Numbered from the stretch's first letter, positions 10,461-21,723 are shown. The stretch is DNA of 64,000 nt from Vogesella oryzae (GCF_902829295.1 NZ_CADEPL010000052.1:48026-112025); one strand, 5' to 3'. Made by a program: numbers and translations. The notes: generated by a model from the sequence alone, not told the origin.

Positions 10461-11630
10461 TTAGAGGGCGGCAACAGCAGCAACGATCTTCTCGGCTGCG
10501 TCGTTCAGGCCCTGGGCGGAGGTCAGTTTCAGACCGGAGTCGTCCAGGATCTTGGCGCCCAGCTCGGCGTTGTTGCCTTCCAGGCGCACAACGACCGGCA
10601 CGGTCACATTCACTTCTTTCACCGCGGCAATGATCGCTTCGGCGATCATGTCGCAACGTACGATACCGCCGAAGATGTTGATCAGCACGCCCTGAACCGA
10701 GGTATCGGCCAGGATCAGCTTGAACGCTTCGATCACGCGCTCTTTGGTGGCGCCACCGCCCACGTCCAGGAAGTTGGCCGGCTGGCCACCCTTCAGCTTG
10801 ATGATGTCCATGGTGGCCATGGCCAGACCGGCGCCGTTCACCATGCAGCCGATGTTGCCTTCCAGTGCCACGTAGTTCAGGTCGAACTCGGAGGCTTTCA
10901 CTTCACGCTCGTTCTCCTGCGACTTGTCGCGCTGGGCCAGCAGTTCCGGATGACGGTACAGGGCGTTGGAGTCCAGGTTGATCTTGCCGTCCACGCAGGC
11001 CAGTTCGCCGTTTTCGCGCAGCGCCAGCGGGTTTACTTCGAACAGGGCGAAGTCGTTGTCGATGAAGGCCTTGGCGGCGCCCAGGAACAGTTTGGTGAAG
11101 GCGGCAACCTGTGCGCCTTCCAGACCCAGCGCGAATGCCAGGTCACGGCCCTGAAACGGCTGCGGACCAACCAGCGGATTGATCTCGACCTTGATGATCT
11201 TTTCCGGGGTCTCTTCGGCAACCTTCTCGATCTCGACACCGCCTTCGGTGGAGGCCATGAACACCACGCGCTGGGTGCCACGGTCTACCACGGCGCCCAG
11301 GTACAGTTCGCGCTGTACCGGGTACATGTCTTCGCATACCAGCACGCTGTTTACCGGCTGGCCGGCGGCGTCGGTCTGATAAGTCACCAGATTGGTGCCG
11401 ATCAGGGTCTTGGCAACTTCAGCGGCTTCTTCGCGGCTCTTCACCACTTTTACACCACCGGCCTTACCACGGCCACCGGCGTGGACCTGGGCCTTCACAA
11501 CGGCAAATTTGCCGCCCAGCTTGTCGTAAGCAGCAGCAGCTTCTTCCGGCGAGTTGGCCAGAATGCCCTGTTGCACCGGCAGGCCGTATTTGGCCAGCAG
11601 CTCTTTCGCTTGGTATTCGTGCAGGTTCAT
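10461..11630 (-). CDS. sucC: Succinate-CoA ligase (ADP/GDP-forming), beta subunit
   Basis: 389 residues. Begins [19 protein letters not shown], typical of SucC, with the ATP-grasp segment [34 protein letters not shown] (in part) and the [14 protein letters not shown]-terminal domain. The ATG is at 11630 with an AAGGAAA-type ribosome site. It heads sucCD at the end of the TCA island. Confidence 0.97.
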   Translation of the reverse strand: MNLHEYQAKELLAKYGLPVQQGILANSPEEAAAAYDKLGGKFAVVKAQVHAGGRGKAGGVKVVKSREEAAEVAKTLIGTNLVTYQTDAAGQPVNSVLVCEDMYPVQRELYLGAVVDRGTQRVVFMASTEGGVEIEKVAEETPEKIIKVEINPLVGPQPFQGRDLAFALGLEGAQVAAFTKLFLGAAKAFIDNDFALFEVNPLALRENGELACVDGKINLDSNALYRHPELLAQRDKSQENEREVKASEFDLNYVALEGNIGCMVNGAGLAMATMDIIKLKGGQPANFLDVGGGATKERVIEAFKLILADTSVQGVLINIFGGIVRCDMIAEAIIAAVKEVNVTVPVVVRLEGNNAELGAKILDDSGLKLTSAQGLNDAAEKIVAAVAAL

Positions 11631-11690
11631 TGATTTTCCTTTCGGGTGGAAATGATGGCGGGGCCTGTCTGGCCTACGTCTCTATTCCTT

Positions 11691-11713
11691 GACTGCTCGC
11701 GCAGTCTTTTTTT
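11691..11713 (+). terminator. Plus-strand-oriented terminator-like hairpin between sucC and lpdA
   Basis: GACTGC-TCGC-GCAGTC (11691-11706) followed by seven T (11707-11713) on the plus strand. Both neighbours are on the minus strand, where the hairpin is preceded, not followed, by the A/T tract. It could block antisense transcription from the sucC side or may simply be a leader hairpin. Confidence 0.5.
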
Positions 11714-11718
11714 CGCAG

Positions 11719-11742
11719 GCGGCAACCGCAAGCGGTTGCCGC
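11719..11742. repeat. Strong inverted repeat downstream of lpdA
   Basis: GCGGCAACCGC-AA-GCGGTTGCCGC, an 11-bp perfect stem with a 2-nt loop, 44 nt past the lpdA stop. It resembles but does not match the dispersed GCGGCCAAC motif. No T run on the minus strand, so probably a processing or stabilising hairpin. Confidence 0.7.
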
Positions 11743-11785
11743 ACCGTTTACGTGGGCCGCGACATTGTACACGGCCCGGATCGCT

Positions 11786-13219
11786 TTAGCCGTGCAGTGC
11801 GCGCTTGTCGGCGGCCAGCGCAGCTTCGTGTACCACTTCGGACAGCGACGGGTGGGCATGGACAATGCGTGCCAGATCTTCGCTGGCGGCCTTGAACTCC
11901 ATGGATACCACACCTTCGGTCACCAGCTCGGACACCATCGGGCCGATCATGTGCAGGCCGAGGATGCGGTCGGTCTTGGCGCAAGCCAGCAGCTTGACGG
12001 TACCCTGGGCATGGCCCAGACCCAGCGCGCGACCGTTGGCCGCAAAGCCCGAAGTGCCTTTCTTGTACTCGATGCCTTCGGCCTTGAGCTGTTCTTCGGT
12101 CTTGCCGACCCAGGCGATTTCCGGCGAGGTGTAGATCACCCACGGAATCACGCCGAAGTCCACATGCGGCTTCTGGCCGGCGATGCGTTCGGCAACCGCC
12201 ACGCCTTCTTCAGACGCCTTGTGCGCCAGCATCGGGCCGCGCACGACATCACCAATCGCCCATACGTTCGGCAGGTTGGTGTGGCAGTGGTCGTCCACCA
12301 CCACGAAACCACGCTCGTCCAGCTGCAGGTTCACGTTGTCGGCACCCAGGCCGGCGGTGTTCGGTACGCGGCCGATGGCCACGATCAGCTTGTCGAACTC
12401 GGCCTTCACGGCTTCGCCGTTCAGCTCGTAGTTCACGGTGACGCTGTTGGCGCCCTTGCTGATTTCACCGATCTTCACGCCCAGCTTGATGTCGAGGCCG
12501 GTGTCCTTGGTCAGCGTCTTGAACGCTTCCTTGGCGATCTGCTGGTCAGCAGCGGCCAGGAAGGTCGGCATTGCTTCCAGGATGGTCACGTCGGCGCCCA
12601 GGCGCTTCCATACCGAACCCATTTCCAGGCCGATCACGCCGGCGCCGATCACGCCCAGGCGCGCCGGTACGTCGGTCAGCGCCAGCGCGCCGGCGTTGTC
12701 CAGCACGATCTGGTTGTCGGTCGGCAGGCCCGGCAGCTGGCGCGGGTTGGAGCCGGTGGCGATGATCACGTGGCTGGCTTCCAGGGTATCCACCACGGCG
12801 CCGTTGTCGGTCACTTCGATGACCCACTTCTCGCCCTGACGGGTTTTCAGCGTGCCCAGACCGTGGATGTTGGCTACCTTGTTCTTCTTGAACAGGAAGG
12901 CAATACCGCCGGCGTTCTTGGTGATGATGCCGTTCTTGCGTTCCAGCATGGTGGCCACGTCCATCTTGGCACCGTCAACCGAGATGCCGTGCTTGGCGAA
13001 GTCATGCTGGATGGCGTGGAAGTTTTCCGAGGACTGCAGCAGTGCCTTGGACGGGATGCAACCCACGTTCAGGCAGGTGCCGCCGAGGGATGCTTTGCCT
13101 TCCGGGTTCTTGAAGGCGTCCACGCAGGCGGTGTTGAAGCCCAGCTGTGCTGCACGGATGGCAGCCACGTAACCGCCGGGACCGCCGCCGATCACTACTA
13201 CGTCGAATTGTTGGCTCAT
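11786..13219 (-). CDS. lpdA: Dihydrolipoyl dehydrogenase (E3)
   Basis: 477 residues from the ATG at 13219 ([19 protein letters not shown]). FAD motif GGGPGG, redox disulfide in [16 protein letters not shown]-binding [15 protein letters not shown], and the C-terminal [13 protein letters not shown] with the catalytic His-Glu pair. It reoxidises the lipoyl group of the 2-oxoglutarate dehydrogenase complex encoded by the two upstream genes and may also serve pyruvate dehydrogenase. Confidence 0.97.
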   Translation of the reverse strand: MSQQFDVVVIGGGPGGYVAAIRAAQLGFNTACVDAFKNPEGKASLGGTCLNVGCIPSKALLQSSENFHAIQHDFAKHGISVDGAKMDVATMLERKNGIITKNAGGIAFLFKKNKVANIHGLGTLKTRQGEKWVIEVTDNGAVVDTLEASHVIIATGSNPRQLPGLPTDNQIVLDNAGALALTDVPARLGVIGAGVIGLEMGSVWKRLGADVTILEAMPTFLAAADQQIAKEAFKTLTKDTGLDIKLGVKIGEISKGANSVTVNYELNGEAVKAEFDKLIVAIGRVPNTAGLGADNVNLQLDERGFVVVDDHCHTNLPNVWAIGDVVRGPMLAHKASEEGVAVAERIAGQKPHVDFGVIPWVIYTSPEIAWVGKTEEQLKAEGIEYKKGTSGFAANGRALGLGHAQGTVKLLACAKTDRILGLHMIGPMVSELVTEGVVSMEFKAASEDLARIVHAHPSLSEVVHEAALAADKRALHG

Positions 13220-13239
13220 TGAATCTTTCCTTTGCACGT

Positions 13240-13266
13240 TGCGGCCAACCTTGTGGGTTGGCCGCA
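13240..13266. repeat. Inverted pair of the dispersed motif between odhB and lpdA
   Basis: TGCGGCCAACC (13240-13250) and GGTTGGCCGCA (13256-13266) form an 11-bp stem with a 5-nt loop in the 96-bp gap. No T run on the minus strand, so it may only partially terminate or process the odhB-lpdA transcript. Confidence 0.88.
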
Positions 13267-13315
13267 CGCTGTGGAGTCAGGACGGGCAGGGCATGCGCCC
13301 GGCCCGCGGCTGCGC

Positions 13316-14560
13316 TTACAGGTCCAGGATCAGGCGGGCCGGATCTTCGATGGCATCCTTGATTGCCACCAGGCTCAGTACCGCTTCGCGACCGTCGATG
13401 ATGCGGTGGTCGTAGGACTGGGCCAGGTACATCATCGGACGGACTACCACCTGGCCGTTTTCAACCACGGCGCGTTCCTTGGTGGCGTGCATGCCCAGGA
13501 TCGCGGATTGCGGTGGGTTGATGATCGGGGTGGACATCATGGAACCGAAGGTGCCGCCGTTGGAGATGGTGTAGGTACCGCCGGTCAGTTCTTCCACGGT
13601 CAGCTTGCCTTCCTGGGCGCGCTTACCGAAGTCGGCGATCTGCTTCTCGATCTCGGCCAGCGACAGCTGGTCGGCATTGCGGATCACCGGTACCACCAGG
13701 CCGCGCGGGCTGCCAACGGCTACGCCGATGTCGAAGTAGCCGTGGTAGATGATGTCGTTGCCATCAACCGAGGCGTTCACTACCGGGTATTTCTTCAGTG
13801 CGGCAACCACGGCCTTCACGAAGAAGCCCATGAAGCCCAGCTTCACGCCGTGCTCTTTCTCGAACTTGTCCTTGTACTTGGCACGCAGGTCCATCACCGG
13901 CTTCATGTTGATTTCATTGAAGGTGGTGAGGATGGCGTTGGTCTGTTGCGACATCACCAGACGCTCGGCCACGCGCTGGCGCAGGCGGGACATCGGTACG
14001 CGCTGTTCCGGACGGCCGGACAGGACGGAAGTATTGATGGCCGGGGTGGAGGCCAGCGCCTTGCCCACGTTGGCCGCAGCCGCGGCGATCACCGGGCCGG
14101 ATTGCGCCGGTGCGGCCGGCTTGGCGGCAGCAACGTCTTCTTTCAGGATACGGCCGTCACGGCCGGAACCGGCTACGTCAGCCAGGTTCACGCCGGTTTC
14201 GGCAGCCAGCTTGGCGGCGGACGGCATGGCGGCGCCACCGGTAGCGGCTTGAACCGGCGCCGCGGCAGGGGCGGCGGCCGGTGCGGCGGCTGCGGCCGGA
14301 GCGGTCGCGCCAGCAGTGGCTTCGGTATCGATGTGGGCGATCAGCTGGCCGGAGGTAACGGTAGCACCGTCCTGCTCAACGATCTTTACCAGTACGCCTG
14401 CTTGCGGTGCCGGCAGCTCCAGTACCACCTTGTCGGTTTCCAGATCGATCAGGTTTTCGTCACGGGCTACCGCCTGGCCGACCTGCTTGTGCCAGGTCAT
14501 CAGGGTAGCTTCGGACACGGATTCCGGCAGCTGGGGGACTTTGACTTCAATGATGGCCAT
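13316..14560 (-). CDS. odhB: 2-oxoglutarate dehydrogenase E2, dihydrolipoyl succinyltransferase
   Basis: 414 residues, single lipoyl domain with Lys44 in LETDKVVLE, an Ala/Pro-rich linker (about 78-110), the peripheral-subunit-binding domain ([20 protein letters not shown], about 115-150), and the catalytic domain ending in [12 protein letters not shown] with His385 and Asp389. Succinyltransferase rather than acetyltransferase is supported by the neighbours odhA and sucCD. The linker and binding domain contain one GTTGGCCGC copy (14069-14077). Confidence 0.96.
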   Translation of the reverse strand: MAIIEVKVPQLPESVSEATLMTWHKQVGQAVARDENLIDLETDKVVLELPAPQAGVLVKIVEQDGATVTSGQLIAHIDTEATAGATAPAAAAAPAAAPAAAPVQAATGGAAMPSAAKLAAETGVNLADVAGSGRDGRILKEDVAAAKPAAPAQSGPVIAAAAANVGKALASTPAINTSVLSGRPEQRVPMSRLRQRVAERLVMSQQTNAILTTFNEINMKPVMDLRAKYKDKFEKEHGVKLGFMGFFVKAVVAALKKYPVVNASVDGNDIIYHGYFDIGVAVGSPRGLVVPVIRNADQLSLAEIEKQIADFGKRAQEGKLTVEELTGGTYTISNGGTFGSMMSTPIINPPQSAILGMHATKERAVVENGQVVVRPMMYLAQSYDHRIIDGREAVLSLVAIKDAIEDPARLILDL

Positions 14561-14614
14561 TGTTCTTCTCCGTTGGGGGGCGGCGCCTTGCCGCCCCGTT
14601 CTTATGTGCAGGTG

Positions 14615-17443
14615 TTATTTGTTGAACGACAGGGCTTCTTCGACGAAGGCTTTGAGCTGGGCAACGTGCTTGCTCATATAGCCTACGGCCGGGGAGGCGG
14701 AAGACGGACGGCCGGCAAATTCCAGCGTCTGTTTGCCGGTGAGCAGGCTTTCCAGACGGTGGCGGATCTGGTACCAGGCACCCTGGTTACGCGGCTCTTC
14801 CTGCACCCATACCAGTTCCTTGGCGTGGGCAAACTGGGCCAGTTCGGCCTGCAGCTGCTCGGTCGGGAACGGATACAGCTGCTCGATGCGCACGATGGCC
14901 ACTTCTTCTTCCAGCTCGCGTTCCTTGCGACCGTTTACCAGGTCGTAGTACACCTGGCCGGCACACAGCAGTACGCGCTTCACTTTCTTGGCGTCCTGGA
15001 TGGAAGCGTCGCCGATGACCGGGCGGAAGCTGCCGGCGGTCAGGTCGGTGATCGGGCTCATGGAGTCCTTGTAGCGCAGCAGGCGCTTGGACAGGAAGAT
15101 CACCAGCGGCTTGCGGTACGGACGCAGTACCTGGCGGCGCAGCACGTGGAACATCTGGCTGGCTTCGGACGGCATCACGATCTGCATATTGTGCTCGGCA
15201 CACAGTTGCAGCCAGCGTTCCAGACGGGCGGAGGAGTGCTCCGGGCCCTGACCATCGTAGCCGTGCGGCAGGATGGTGGTCAGGCCGCACAGACGGCCCC
15301 ACTTGGTTTCGCCGGAGGAAATGAACTGGTCGATGGCGACCTGGGCACCGTTGGCGAAGTCGCCGAACTGGGCTTCCCAGATTACCAGCTGGTCCGGCGC
15401 GGAGCAGGCGTAACCGTACTCGTAGGCCAGAACGGCTTCTTCGTTCAGGATCGAGTCGATCACCAGGAACTCGCCCTGGTTGTCGCTCATATTGCGCAGT
15501 GGCACATAGGAACCCTGGTCCCAACGCTCGCGGTTCTGGTCGTGAACCACGGAGTGGCGGTGGGAGAAGGTGCCGCGGCCGGAGTCTTCACCGGAGATGC
15601 GCACGCCATAGCCGTTGGTAACCAGGCTGGCGTAAGCAGTGATTTCCGCCATACCCCAGTCCAGCGGCTGCTCGCCACGGGCCATGGCCATGCGGGCTTC
15701 CTGCACTTTTTTCACGGTCGGGTGCAGTTTGAACTCGGCCGGTACGCTGGTGAACTTCTCGGCCAGACGCACGATGTCGGCTTGCGACAGCGAGGTGTCG
15801 GTCGGGTGCGCCCAGTGGGTGCCCTGGTACTGGCTCCAGTCCAGCGCGTGTTCGCGGCGGTAGTTGGACAGTACGGTCTGCTCGACGTGTTCACCTTTGT
15901 CCAGTGCATCGCGGTAGGCACGGATCAGGTCTTCGGCTTCTTCGGCCTTCAGCACGCCTTCGGCGACCAGACGCTGGGCGTACAGCGCACGCGGACCGGC
16001 ATGCTTGGCGATCTTCTTGTACATCATCGGCTGGGTCAGGAACGGGTCATCGCCCTCGTTGTGGCCCAGCTTGCGGTAGCACACCAGATCGATTACCACG
16101 TCCTTGTTGAAGGTCATGCGGTAGTCGAGCGCAGCCTGCATCACGTAGCACACGGCTTCCGGATCGTCGCCGTTGACGTGGAAGATCGGTGCTTCGACCA
16201 TCTTGGCCACGTCGGTACAGTACAGCGTGGAACGCATGTCGCGGGTGTCGGAGGTGGTGAAGCCCTCCTGGTTGTTGATCACCAGGTGCAGGGTACCGCC
16301 GGTACCGTAGCCGCGGGTCTGCGACAGGTTGAAGGTACCCTGGTTGACGCCCAGACCGGCAAAGGCGGAGTCACCGTGAATCAGCAGCGGCACCACGGTC
16401 TTGCGTTCGGCATCCTTGCGGCGTTCCTGACGGGCGCGCACGGAACCTTCCACTACCGGGTTGACGATTTCCAGGTGCGACGGGTTGAACGCCAGCGACA
16501 CGTGCATCGGACCATTGGCGGTCGGGATGTCGGAGGAGAAGCCCATGTGGTACTTCACGTCGCCGGAAGCCAGATCCTGCGAGGCCTTGCCTTCGAATTC
16601 GGCGAACAGGTCACGCGGCAGTTTGCCCAGGGTGTTCACCAGCACGTTCAGACGGCCGCGGTGGGCCATGCCGATGATCAGCTCCTCGATACCATGGCTG
16701 GTACCGGTCTGGATCAGGTGATCCAGCGCGGCGATGGCGGCTTCGCCACCTTCCAGCGAGAAGCGCTTCTGGCCGACGTAGCGGGTATGCAGGTAGCGTT
16801 CCAGGGTCTCGGCAGCGGTAATCTGCTTGAGGATGCGTTTTTTCTTGTCGGCGCTGTAACGCGGGGTGGACAGATCACCTTCGAAACGCTGCTGGATCCA
16901 GTGCTTTTCGGCGGAGTTGGTGATGTGCATGTATTCCACACCGACATTGCCACCGTAGGTCTGCTTCAGACGGGCAATGATGTCGGACAGCGGCAGCTTT
17001 TGCGGCGCGATCAGCGAGCCGACATTGAACTGTACCGCCATGTCGGCATCGGTCAGGCCGTGAGAGGCCGGGTCCAGTTCGCGAACCGTGGCCTGATCCA
17101 TGCGCTTGAGCGGGTCGAGGTTGGCCTGGCGGGAGCCCAGCACGCGCCAGGCAGAGATCAGCTTCAGTACGCCAACCTGCTTCTGCATCGATTCCCAGTT
17201 GGCAACATCGCTGCTGCGCTGGCCGGAAATCGGCTTTTTCGCCAGCTGGATGAAGGATTCCTGAATCGGCTGGTGCGCCACGTCGCGCTCGGCGGCGCCC
17301 GGTGCCATTGCCAGCTTGTCGAAGTAATCCCGCCATTCCGCCGGAACCACGTTCGGATCAGCGAGGTACTGTTCGTACAGCTCCTCGATGAACGGTGCAT
17401 TCCCACCAAACAGGTGGGAATGACTGTACATGGATTGCATCAT
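14615..17443 (-). CDS. odhA: 2-oxoglutarate dehydrogenase E1 component
   Basis: 942 residues from the ATG at 17443. Thiamine-diphosphate enzyme that decarboxylates 2-oxoglutarate; motifs YMHITNSAEKHWIQ, GMAHRGRLNVL, VNGDDPEAVCYV, YRKLGHNEGDDP and QEEPRNQGAW are all seen. Two in-frame starts are possible. The one at 17443 (MMQSMYSHSHLFGGN) matches the usual E1 N-terminus and has AAGGG eight bases upstream. The one at 17518 adds 25 residues and also has a good GGGAGA site. No dispersed motif copies occur in its 2.8 kb. Confidence 0.95.
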   Translation of the reverse strand: MMQSMYSHSHLFGGNAPFIEELYEQYLADPNVVPAEWRDYFDKLAMAPGAAERDVAHQPIQESFIQLAKKPISGQRSSDVANWESMQKQVGVLKLISAWRVLGSRQANLDPLKRMDQATVRELDPASHGLTDADMAVQFNVGSLIAPQKLPLSDIIARLKQTYGGNVGVEYMHITNSAEKHWIQQRFEGDLSTPRYSADKKKRILKQITAAETLERYLHTRYVGQKRFSLEGGEAAIAALDHLIQTGTSHGIEELIIGMAHRGRLNVLVNTLGKLPRDLFAEFEGKASQDLASGDVKYHMGFSSDIPTANGPMHVSLAFNPSHLEIVNPVVEGSVRARQERRKDAERKTVVPLLIHGDSAFAGLGVNQGTFNLSQTRGYGTGGTLHLVINNQEGFTTSDTRDMRSTLYCTDVAKMVEAPIFHVNGDDPEAVCYVMQAALDYRMTFNKDVVIDLVCYRKLGHNEGDDPFLTQPMMYKKIAKHAGPRALYAQRLVAEGVLKAEEAEDLIRAYRDALDKGEHVEQTVLSNYRREHALDWSQYQGTHWAHPTDTSLSQADIVRLAEKFTSVPAEFKLHPTVKKVQEARMAMARGEQPLDWGMAEITAYASLVTNGYGVRISGEDSGRGTFSHRHSVVHDQNRERWDQGSYVPLRNMSDNQGEFLVIDSILNEEAVLAYEYGYACSAPDQLVIWEAQFGDFANGAQVAIDQFISSGETKWGRLCGLTTILPHGYDGQGPEHSSARLERWLQLCAEHNMQIVMPSEASQMFHVLRRQVLRPYRKPLVIFLSKRLLRYKDSMSPITDLTAGSFRPVIGDASIQDAKKVKRVLLCAGQVYYDLVNGRKERELEEEVAIVRIEQLYPFPTEQLQAELAQFAHAKELVWVQEEPRNQGAWYQIRHRLESLLTGKQTLEFAGRPSSASPAVGYMSKHVAQLKAFVEEALSFNK

Positions 17444-17592
17444 TGTTCGACCCTTTTGTCTGCGTTGCAGCTTTGCAAAAACCGTTTTGACAAAGTGAGT
17501 AGCCGGCGAGGTGTTCATCGCTGCTTCTCCCTTTGACGGAACGCTCTTGCTGTTCTTTCTGCCTTTTCTTTCTCCTGCAAGGGGCGTTGAAA

Positions 17593-17619
17593 AAGGTTGG
17601 CCGCATGGCGGCCAACCTT
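17593..17619 (-). terminator. gltA terminator built from an inverted pair of the dispersed motif
   Basis: AAGGTTGGCCGC (17593-17604) and GCGGCCAACCTT (17608-17619) form a 12-bp perfect stem with a 3-nt loop. On the minus strand the stem runs into a T5 tract, 11 nt after the gltA stop, giving a complete rho-independent terminator. Confidence 0.9.
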
Positions 17620-17629
17620 CAGTGCGCGA

Positions 17630-18919
17630 TTAGCGCTTTGCTACCGGTACGAAGTCGCGACGCGGCGAGCCGGTGTACAGCTGGCGCGGACGACCGATCT
17701 TCATGCCCGGGTCGGCGATCATTTCGGTCCAGTGCGAGATCCAGCCCACGGTACGTGCCAGGGCGAAGATCGGGGTGAACATGGATACCGGGATGCCGAT
17801 GGCGGACAGCACGATGCCGGAGTAGAAGTCCACGTTCGGGTACAGCTTGCGCTCGATGAAGTACGGGTCTTCCAGCGCAATCTTTTCCAGTGCCATGGCT
17901 AGCTTGAACTTCGGATCGTCCTGCAGACCCAGCTCGGTCAGCACTTCGTCACAAGTCTGCTTCATGATGGCGGCGCGCGGGTCCATGTTCTTGTACACGC
18001 GGTGACCAAAGCCCATCAGCTTGTAGCGCTTGTCCTTCACGCCCTGCATGAATTCGGCCACGTTATCCACGGAACCGATTTCGTCCAGCATCTTCAGCAC
18101 GGCTTCGTTGGCGCCGCCGTGGGACGGGCCCCACAGGCAGGCGATACCGGCGGCGATACACGCGAACGGGTTGGCACCGGAGGAGCCGGCCAGACGCACG
18201 GTAGAGGTGGAAGCGTTCTGCTCGTGGTCAGCGTGCAGGGTGAAGATGCGGTCCAGCGCGCGCGCGGTAACCGGATTCACCTTGTACTCTTCGCACGGGG
18301 TGGAGAACATCATGTGCAGGAAGTTCTCGGCATAGGTCAGGCCGTTTTTCGGGTAGGAGAACGGCAGGCCCTTGTTGTAGCGATACGCCTGGGCGGCGAT
18401 GTTCGGCAGCTTGGCGATCAGGCGGTGTGCCGAAATCTTGCGGTGTTCCGCGTTATTGATGTCCAGCGAGTCGTGGTAGAAGGCGGACAGCGCGCCAACC
18501 ACACCCACCATCACGGCCATCGGGTGTGCGTCGCGGCGGAAGCCTTTGTAGAAGCTGATGATCTGGTCATGCAGCATGTTGTGGCGCATGATGCCGCGCT
18601 CGAATTCCTTGCGCTGTTCTGCATTCGGCAGTTCGCCGTTCAGCAGCAGATAGCACACTTCGAGGTAGTCGCTGTTTTCGGCCAGTTGCTCGATAGGGTA
18701 GCCGCGGTAGTACAGCTGGCCCAGGTCACCATCGATGAAGGTGATCTGCGATTCGCAGCTGGCGGTGGCCAGGAAACCCGGGTCGAAAGTGAACATGCCG
18801 GTCTTGGAGAAGGCACGGATATCTACCACGTCCGGACCCAGAGTACCCGGCAGAACCGGCATCTCCAGCGAGTCTTTTCCGTCGTTGTAGGTGAGCGTTA
18901 CTTTGCGATTGTTTTCCAC
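17630..18919 (-). CDS. gltA: Citrate synthase (type II)
   Basis: 429 residues, close to the 427 of E. coli GltA. Condenses oxaloacetate and acetyl-CoA. Active-site segments [27 protein letters not shown] and [14 protein letters not shown] are intact, and [19 protein letters not shown] is typical of the hexameric NADH-sensitive type. The start is GTG at 18919, with a GGGAG ribosome site seven bases upstream; no ATG nearby gives the normal N-terminus. It follows sdhE by 62 nt with no terminator between. Confidence 0.97.
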   Translation of the reverse strand: MENNRKVTLTYNDGKDSLEMPVLPGTLGPDVVDIRAFSKTGMFTFDPGFLATASCESQITFIDGDLGQLYYRGYPIEQLAENSDYLEVCYLLLNGELPNAEQRKEFERGIMRHNMLHDQIISFYKGFRRDAHPMAVMVGVVGALSAFYHDSLDINNAEHRKISAHRLIAKLPNIAAQAYRYNKGLPFSYPKNGLTYAENFLHMMFSTPCEEYKVNPVTARALDRIFTLHADHEQNASTSTVRLAGSSGANPFACIAAGIACLWGPSHGGANEAVLKMLDEIGSVDNVAEFMQGVKDKRYKLMGFGHRVYKNMDPRAAIMKQTCDEVLTELGLQDDPKFKLAMALEKIALEDPYFIERKLYPNVDFYSGIVLSAIGIPVSMFTPIFALARTVGWISHWTEMIADPGMKIGRPRQLYTGSPRRDFVPVAKR

Positions 18920-18981
18920 AGCAATACTCCCAGTCTAAATTTGTGGTCGTTGTAATTTATGGTTGCTGCTTTGCACTGCGC

Positions 18982-19230
18982 TTACGCGCGGCGCAAGATC
19001 CCGATGATGTGAGTCAGTTCGGGGTCTTCGATCTCCGCTTTGCCGTTGACGTAGTCCAGGAAATCGTTGTCCGGAAGCTCCAGACAACGCCTGTACGCCA
19101 ACAGCTCGGCCTGGGTCAGCTGGTTGAAACCGTTGGCCAGAAAACGCTCCAGTACCAGGTCCAACTCCAGCAAACCCCGGCGCGAGCGCCAGCGGATCCG
19201 CTTGATTTCAATCGGATCGATTTCGGTCAT
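18982..19230 (-). CDS. sdhE: Succinate dehydrogenase flavinylation factor SdhE
   Basis: 82 residues. Small helical protein that helps attach FAD covalently to SdhA. The RRGLLELD segment carries the conserved RGxxE motif, and the family's FLDYVNGK-type ending is seen. Its ATG overlaps the sdhB stop by four bases (ATGA), which fits coordinated assembly. Confidence 0.93.
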   Translation of the reverse strand: MTEIDPIEIKRIRWRSRRGLLELDLVLERFLANGFNQLTQAELLAYRRCLELPDNDFLDYVNGKAEIEDPELTHIIGILRRA

Positions 19231-19937
19231 ACGGCACGCTTGACCATCAGGTCTTTGATCTTGCCAATGGCCTTGGTCGGGTTCAGGCCCTTAGGACACA
19301 CGTCCACGCAGTTCATGATGGTGTGGCAACGGAACAGGCGGTACGGGTCTTCCAGGTTGTCCAGACGCTCGTTGGTGGCGGTATCGCGGGTATCGGCGAT
19401 AAAGCGGTAGGCAGCCAGCAGGCCGGCCGGGCCAACGAATTTGTCCGGGTTCCACCAGAACGACGGGCAGGAAGTCGAGCAGCTGGCGCAGAGAATGCAC
19501 TCGTACAGGCCGTCCAGTTCCAGACGGTCCTCTGGCGATTGCAGGCGCTCTTTTTCCGGCGGCGGCGTGTCGTTGATCACGTACGGCTTGATCGAGTGGT
19601 ACTGCTTGAAGAACTGGGTCATGTCCACGATCAGGTCGCGGATGACCGGCAGACCCGGCAGCGGGCGCAGCTCGATCGGCTGTTTCAGGTCACTGATGTC
19701 GGTGAGACAGGCCAGGCCGTTCTTGCCGTTGATGTTCATGGCGTCAGAGCCACATACACCTTCACGGCAGGAGCGACGGAAGGACACGGAGTCATCCTTG
19801 ATCTTCAGCTTGACCAGTGCGTCCAGCAGCTTGCGATCGGTCGAGTCGATCTCGACGCTGATGTCCTGCATGTACGGCTTGGCATCCTGATCCGGGTTGT
19901 AGCGATAAACGCGGAATTGCACGGTTTGCGTTGTCAT
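19227..19937 (-). CDS. sdhB: Succinate dehydrogenase iron-sulfur subunit
   Basis: 236 residues. Cysteine groups for the three clusters are visible: SCREGVCGSD with a later Cys (2Fe-2S), CILCASCSTSCPS (4Fe-4S) and CHTIMNCVDVCPKG (3Fe-4S and return ligand). It transfers electrons from SdhA to ubiquinone at the membrane. Third-last gene of sdhCDAB-sdhE-gltA. Confidence 0.97.
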   Translation of the reverse strand: MTTQTVQFRVYRYNPDQDAKPYMQDISVEIDSTDRKLLDALVKLKIKDDSVSFRRSCREGVCGSDAMNINGKNGLACLTDISDLKQPIELRPLPGLPVIRDLIVDMTQFFKQYHSIKPYVINDTPPPEKERLQSPEDRLELDGLYECILCASCSTSCPSFWWNPDKFVGPAGLLAAYRFIADTRDTATNERLDNLEDPYRLFRCHTIMNCVDVCPKGLNPTKAIGKIKDLMVKRAV

Positions 19938-19950
19938 CTGTCGGCGTCCC

Positions 19951-21723
19951 TTAGTACGAGCGAGTCTTGAGCGCGATGGTCTCGACGGTCAGCGGAGTCA
20001 TGTTCACCGGCTTGTACTCCAGGCGGTTACCGTCACGGTGCCACAGGGTGTGCTTCAGCCAGTTCGTGTCATCGCGGCCGTTCGGGGTCTCGGCAGTATC
20101 CGGTGCGTCATCACGCACGTGGGCACCACGGGACTCGGTACGGGCATTGGCGGAAATCATGGTCGCTTTGGCCACTTCAATCAGGTTCTCCAGCTCCAGC
20201 GCTTCGATACGCGCGGTGTTGAAGACCTTGGACTTGTCGTGGATCTGGGTCTTTTTGACCATTTCTTCCACTTCCAGGATCTTGGCTGCGCCTTCGGCCA
20301 GCATGTCCTTGAAGCGGAATACGCCGCAGTGGTTCTGCATGGTGCGCTGCATGGCGTTACGGGCATCGTTGACTTCCACGCCGCCAGTCTGGTTGTCCAG
20401 ACGGGCGACACGCGCAACGGCACGGTCAACGTCAGTCGTCGCCAGTTCCGGCAGTTCGGCAGGCTGTGCCTTGATGAAGTCGATCATCGAGTTGGCCGAG
20501 CTCTTGCCAAATACCAGCAGGTCAAGCAGCGAGTTGGTGCCCAGACGGTTGGCGCCGTGTACCGAAGCACATGCCACTTCGCCAGCGGCGTAGAAACCGT
20601 GAACCGGCTTGCCATCAATCACGACTTCGCCGCGATAGTTGGTCGGGATGCCGCCCATCTGGTAGTGGCAGGTCGGCACGACAGGGATCGGGGCTACGAT
20701 CGGATCGACACCGGCAAACTTGATGGAAATTTCGCGGATGCCCGGCAGCTTGGACTTGATGACTTCCGGGTCCAGGTGGGTGATGTCCAGCAGCACGTGA
20801 TCCTTGTTCGGACCGCAGCCACGGCCTTCGTTGATCTCGGTCACCATGGCGCGGGATACCACATCACGCGATGCCAGGTCTTTGGCGTTCGGGGCATAGC
20901 GCTCCATGAAACGCTCGCCCGCGCTATTGCGCAGAATGCCGCCTTCACCGCGAACACCTTCGGTAATCAGTACACCGGCACCGGCGACGCCGGTCGGGTG
21001 GAACTGCCAGAATTCCATGTCTTCCAGCGGGATGCCGGCACGGGCAGCCATACCCAGACCATCACCGGTGTTGATGAAGGCATTGGTGGAGGAAGCGAAG
21101 ATACGGCCGGCACCGCCGGTCGCGAACAGGGTGGCCTTGGCCTGGAATACCACGATTTCGGAGGTTTCCATTTCCATGGCAACGACGCCCTGGACATTGC
21201 CGTCAGCATCACGCACCAGATCCAGCGCCATCCACTCTACGAAGAAGTGGGTGTTGGCGCGCACGTTACGCTGGTACAGCGCATGCAGCATCGCGTGACC
21301 GGTACGGTCGGCAGCGGCACAGGCGCGGCGTACCGGCTTCTCGCCGAAATTGGACATGTGGCCGCCGAACGGGCGCTGGTAAATGGTGCCGTCTTCGTTA
21401 CGGTCGAACGGCATGCCGAAGTGTTCCAGCTCGACGACGACTTTCGGCGCTTCGCGGCACATGAATTCGATAGCATCCTGGTCGCCCAGCCAGTCCGAAC
21501 CCTTTACGGTGTCGTACATGTGCCAGTGCCAGTGATCCGGCTCGGAGTTGCCCAGCGAGGCGGAGACACCACCTTGTGCAGCAACGGTATGCGAACGGGT
21601 CGGGAAAACCTTGGACAGTACCGCGGTCTTCAGACCGGCCTCGGACAGTTGCAAGGCAGCGCGCATGCCGGCGCCACCGGCACCGACGATAACTGCATCA
21701 AAATGACGAACGGGTACGGTCAT
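19951..21723 (-). CDS. sdhA: Succinate dehydrogenase flavoprotein subunit
   Basis: 590 residues. FAD-binding [14 protein letters not shown] at the N-terminus, covalent-FAD histidine in [10 protein letters not shown], and the substrate-site segment [14 protein letters not shown]. Oxidises succinate to fumarate. Its ATG overlaps the sdhD stop by one base (TAATG). Confidence 0.97.
   Translation of the reverse strand: MTVPVRHFDAVIVGAGGAGMRAALQLSEAGLKTAVLSKVFPTRSHTVAAQGGVSASLGNSEPDHWHWHMYDTVKGSDWLGDQDAIEFMCREAPKVVVELEHFGMPFDRNEDGTIYQRPFGGHMSNFGEKPVRRACAAADRTGHAMLHALYQRNVRANTHFFVEWMALDLVRDADGNVQGVVAMEMETSEIVVFQAKATLFATGGAGRIFASSTNAFINTGDGLGMAARAGIPLEDMEFWQFHPTGVAGAGVLITEGVRGEGGILRNSAGERFMERYAPNAKDLASRDVVSRAMVTEINEGRGCGPNKDHVLLDITHLDPEVIKSKLPGIREISIKFAGVDPIVAPIPVVPTCHYQMGGIPTNYRGEVVIDGKPVHGFYAAGEVACASVHGANRLGTNSLLDLLVFGKSSANSMIDFIKAQPAELPELATTDVDRAVARVARLDNQTGGVEVNDARNAMQRTMQNHCGVFRFKDMLAEGAAKILEVEEMVKKTQIHDKSKVFNTARIEALELENLIEVAKATMISANARTESRGAHVRDDAPDTAETPNGRDDTNWLKHTLWHRDGNRLEYKPVNMTPLTVETIALKTRSY

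Noticed and set aside
13232..17536. A 1434-codon open frame on the plus strand
   Set aside because: It lies antisense to odhA and odhB, whose proteins are recognised end to end; long antisense frames are expected in GC-rich codon usage.
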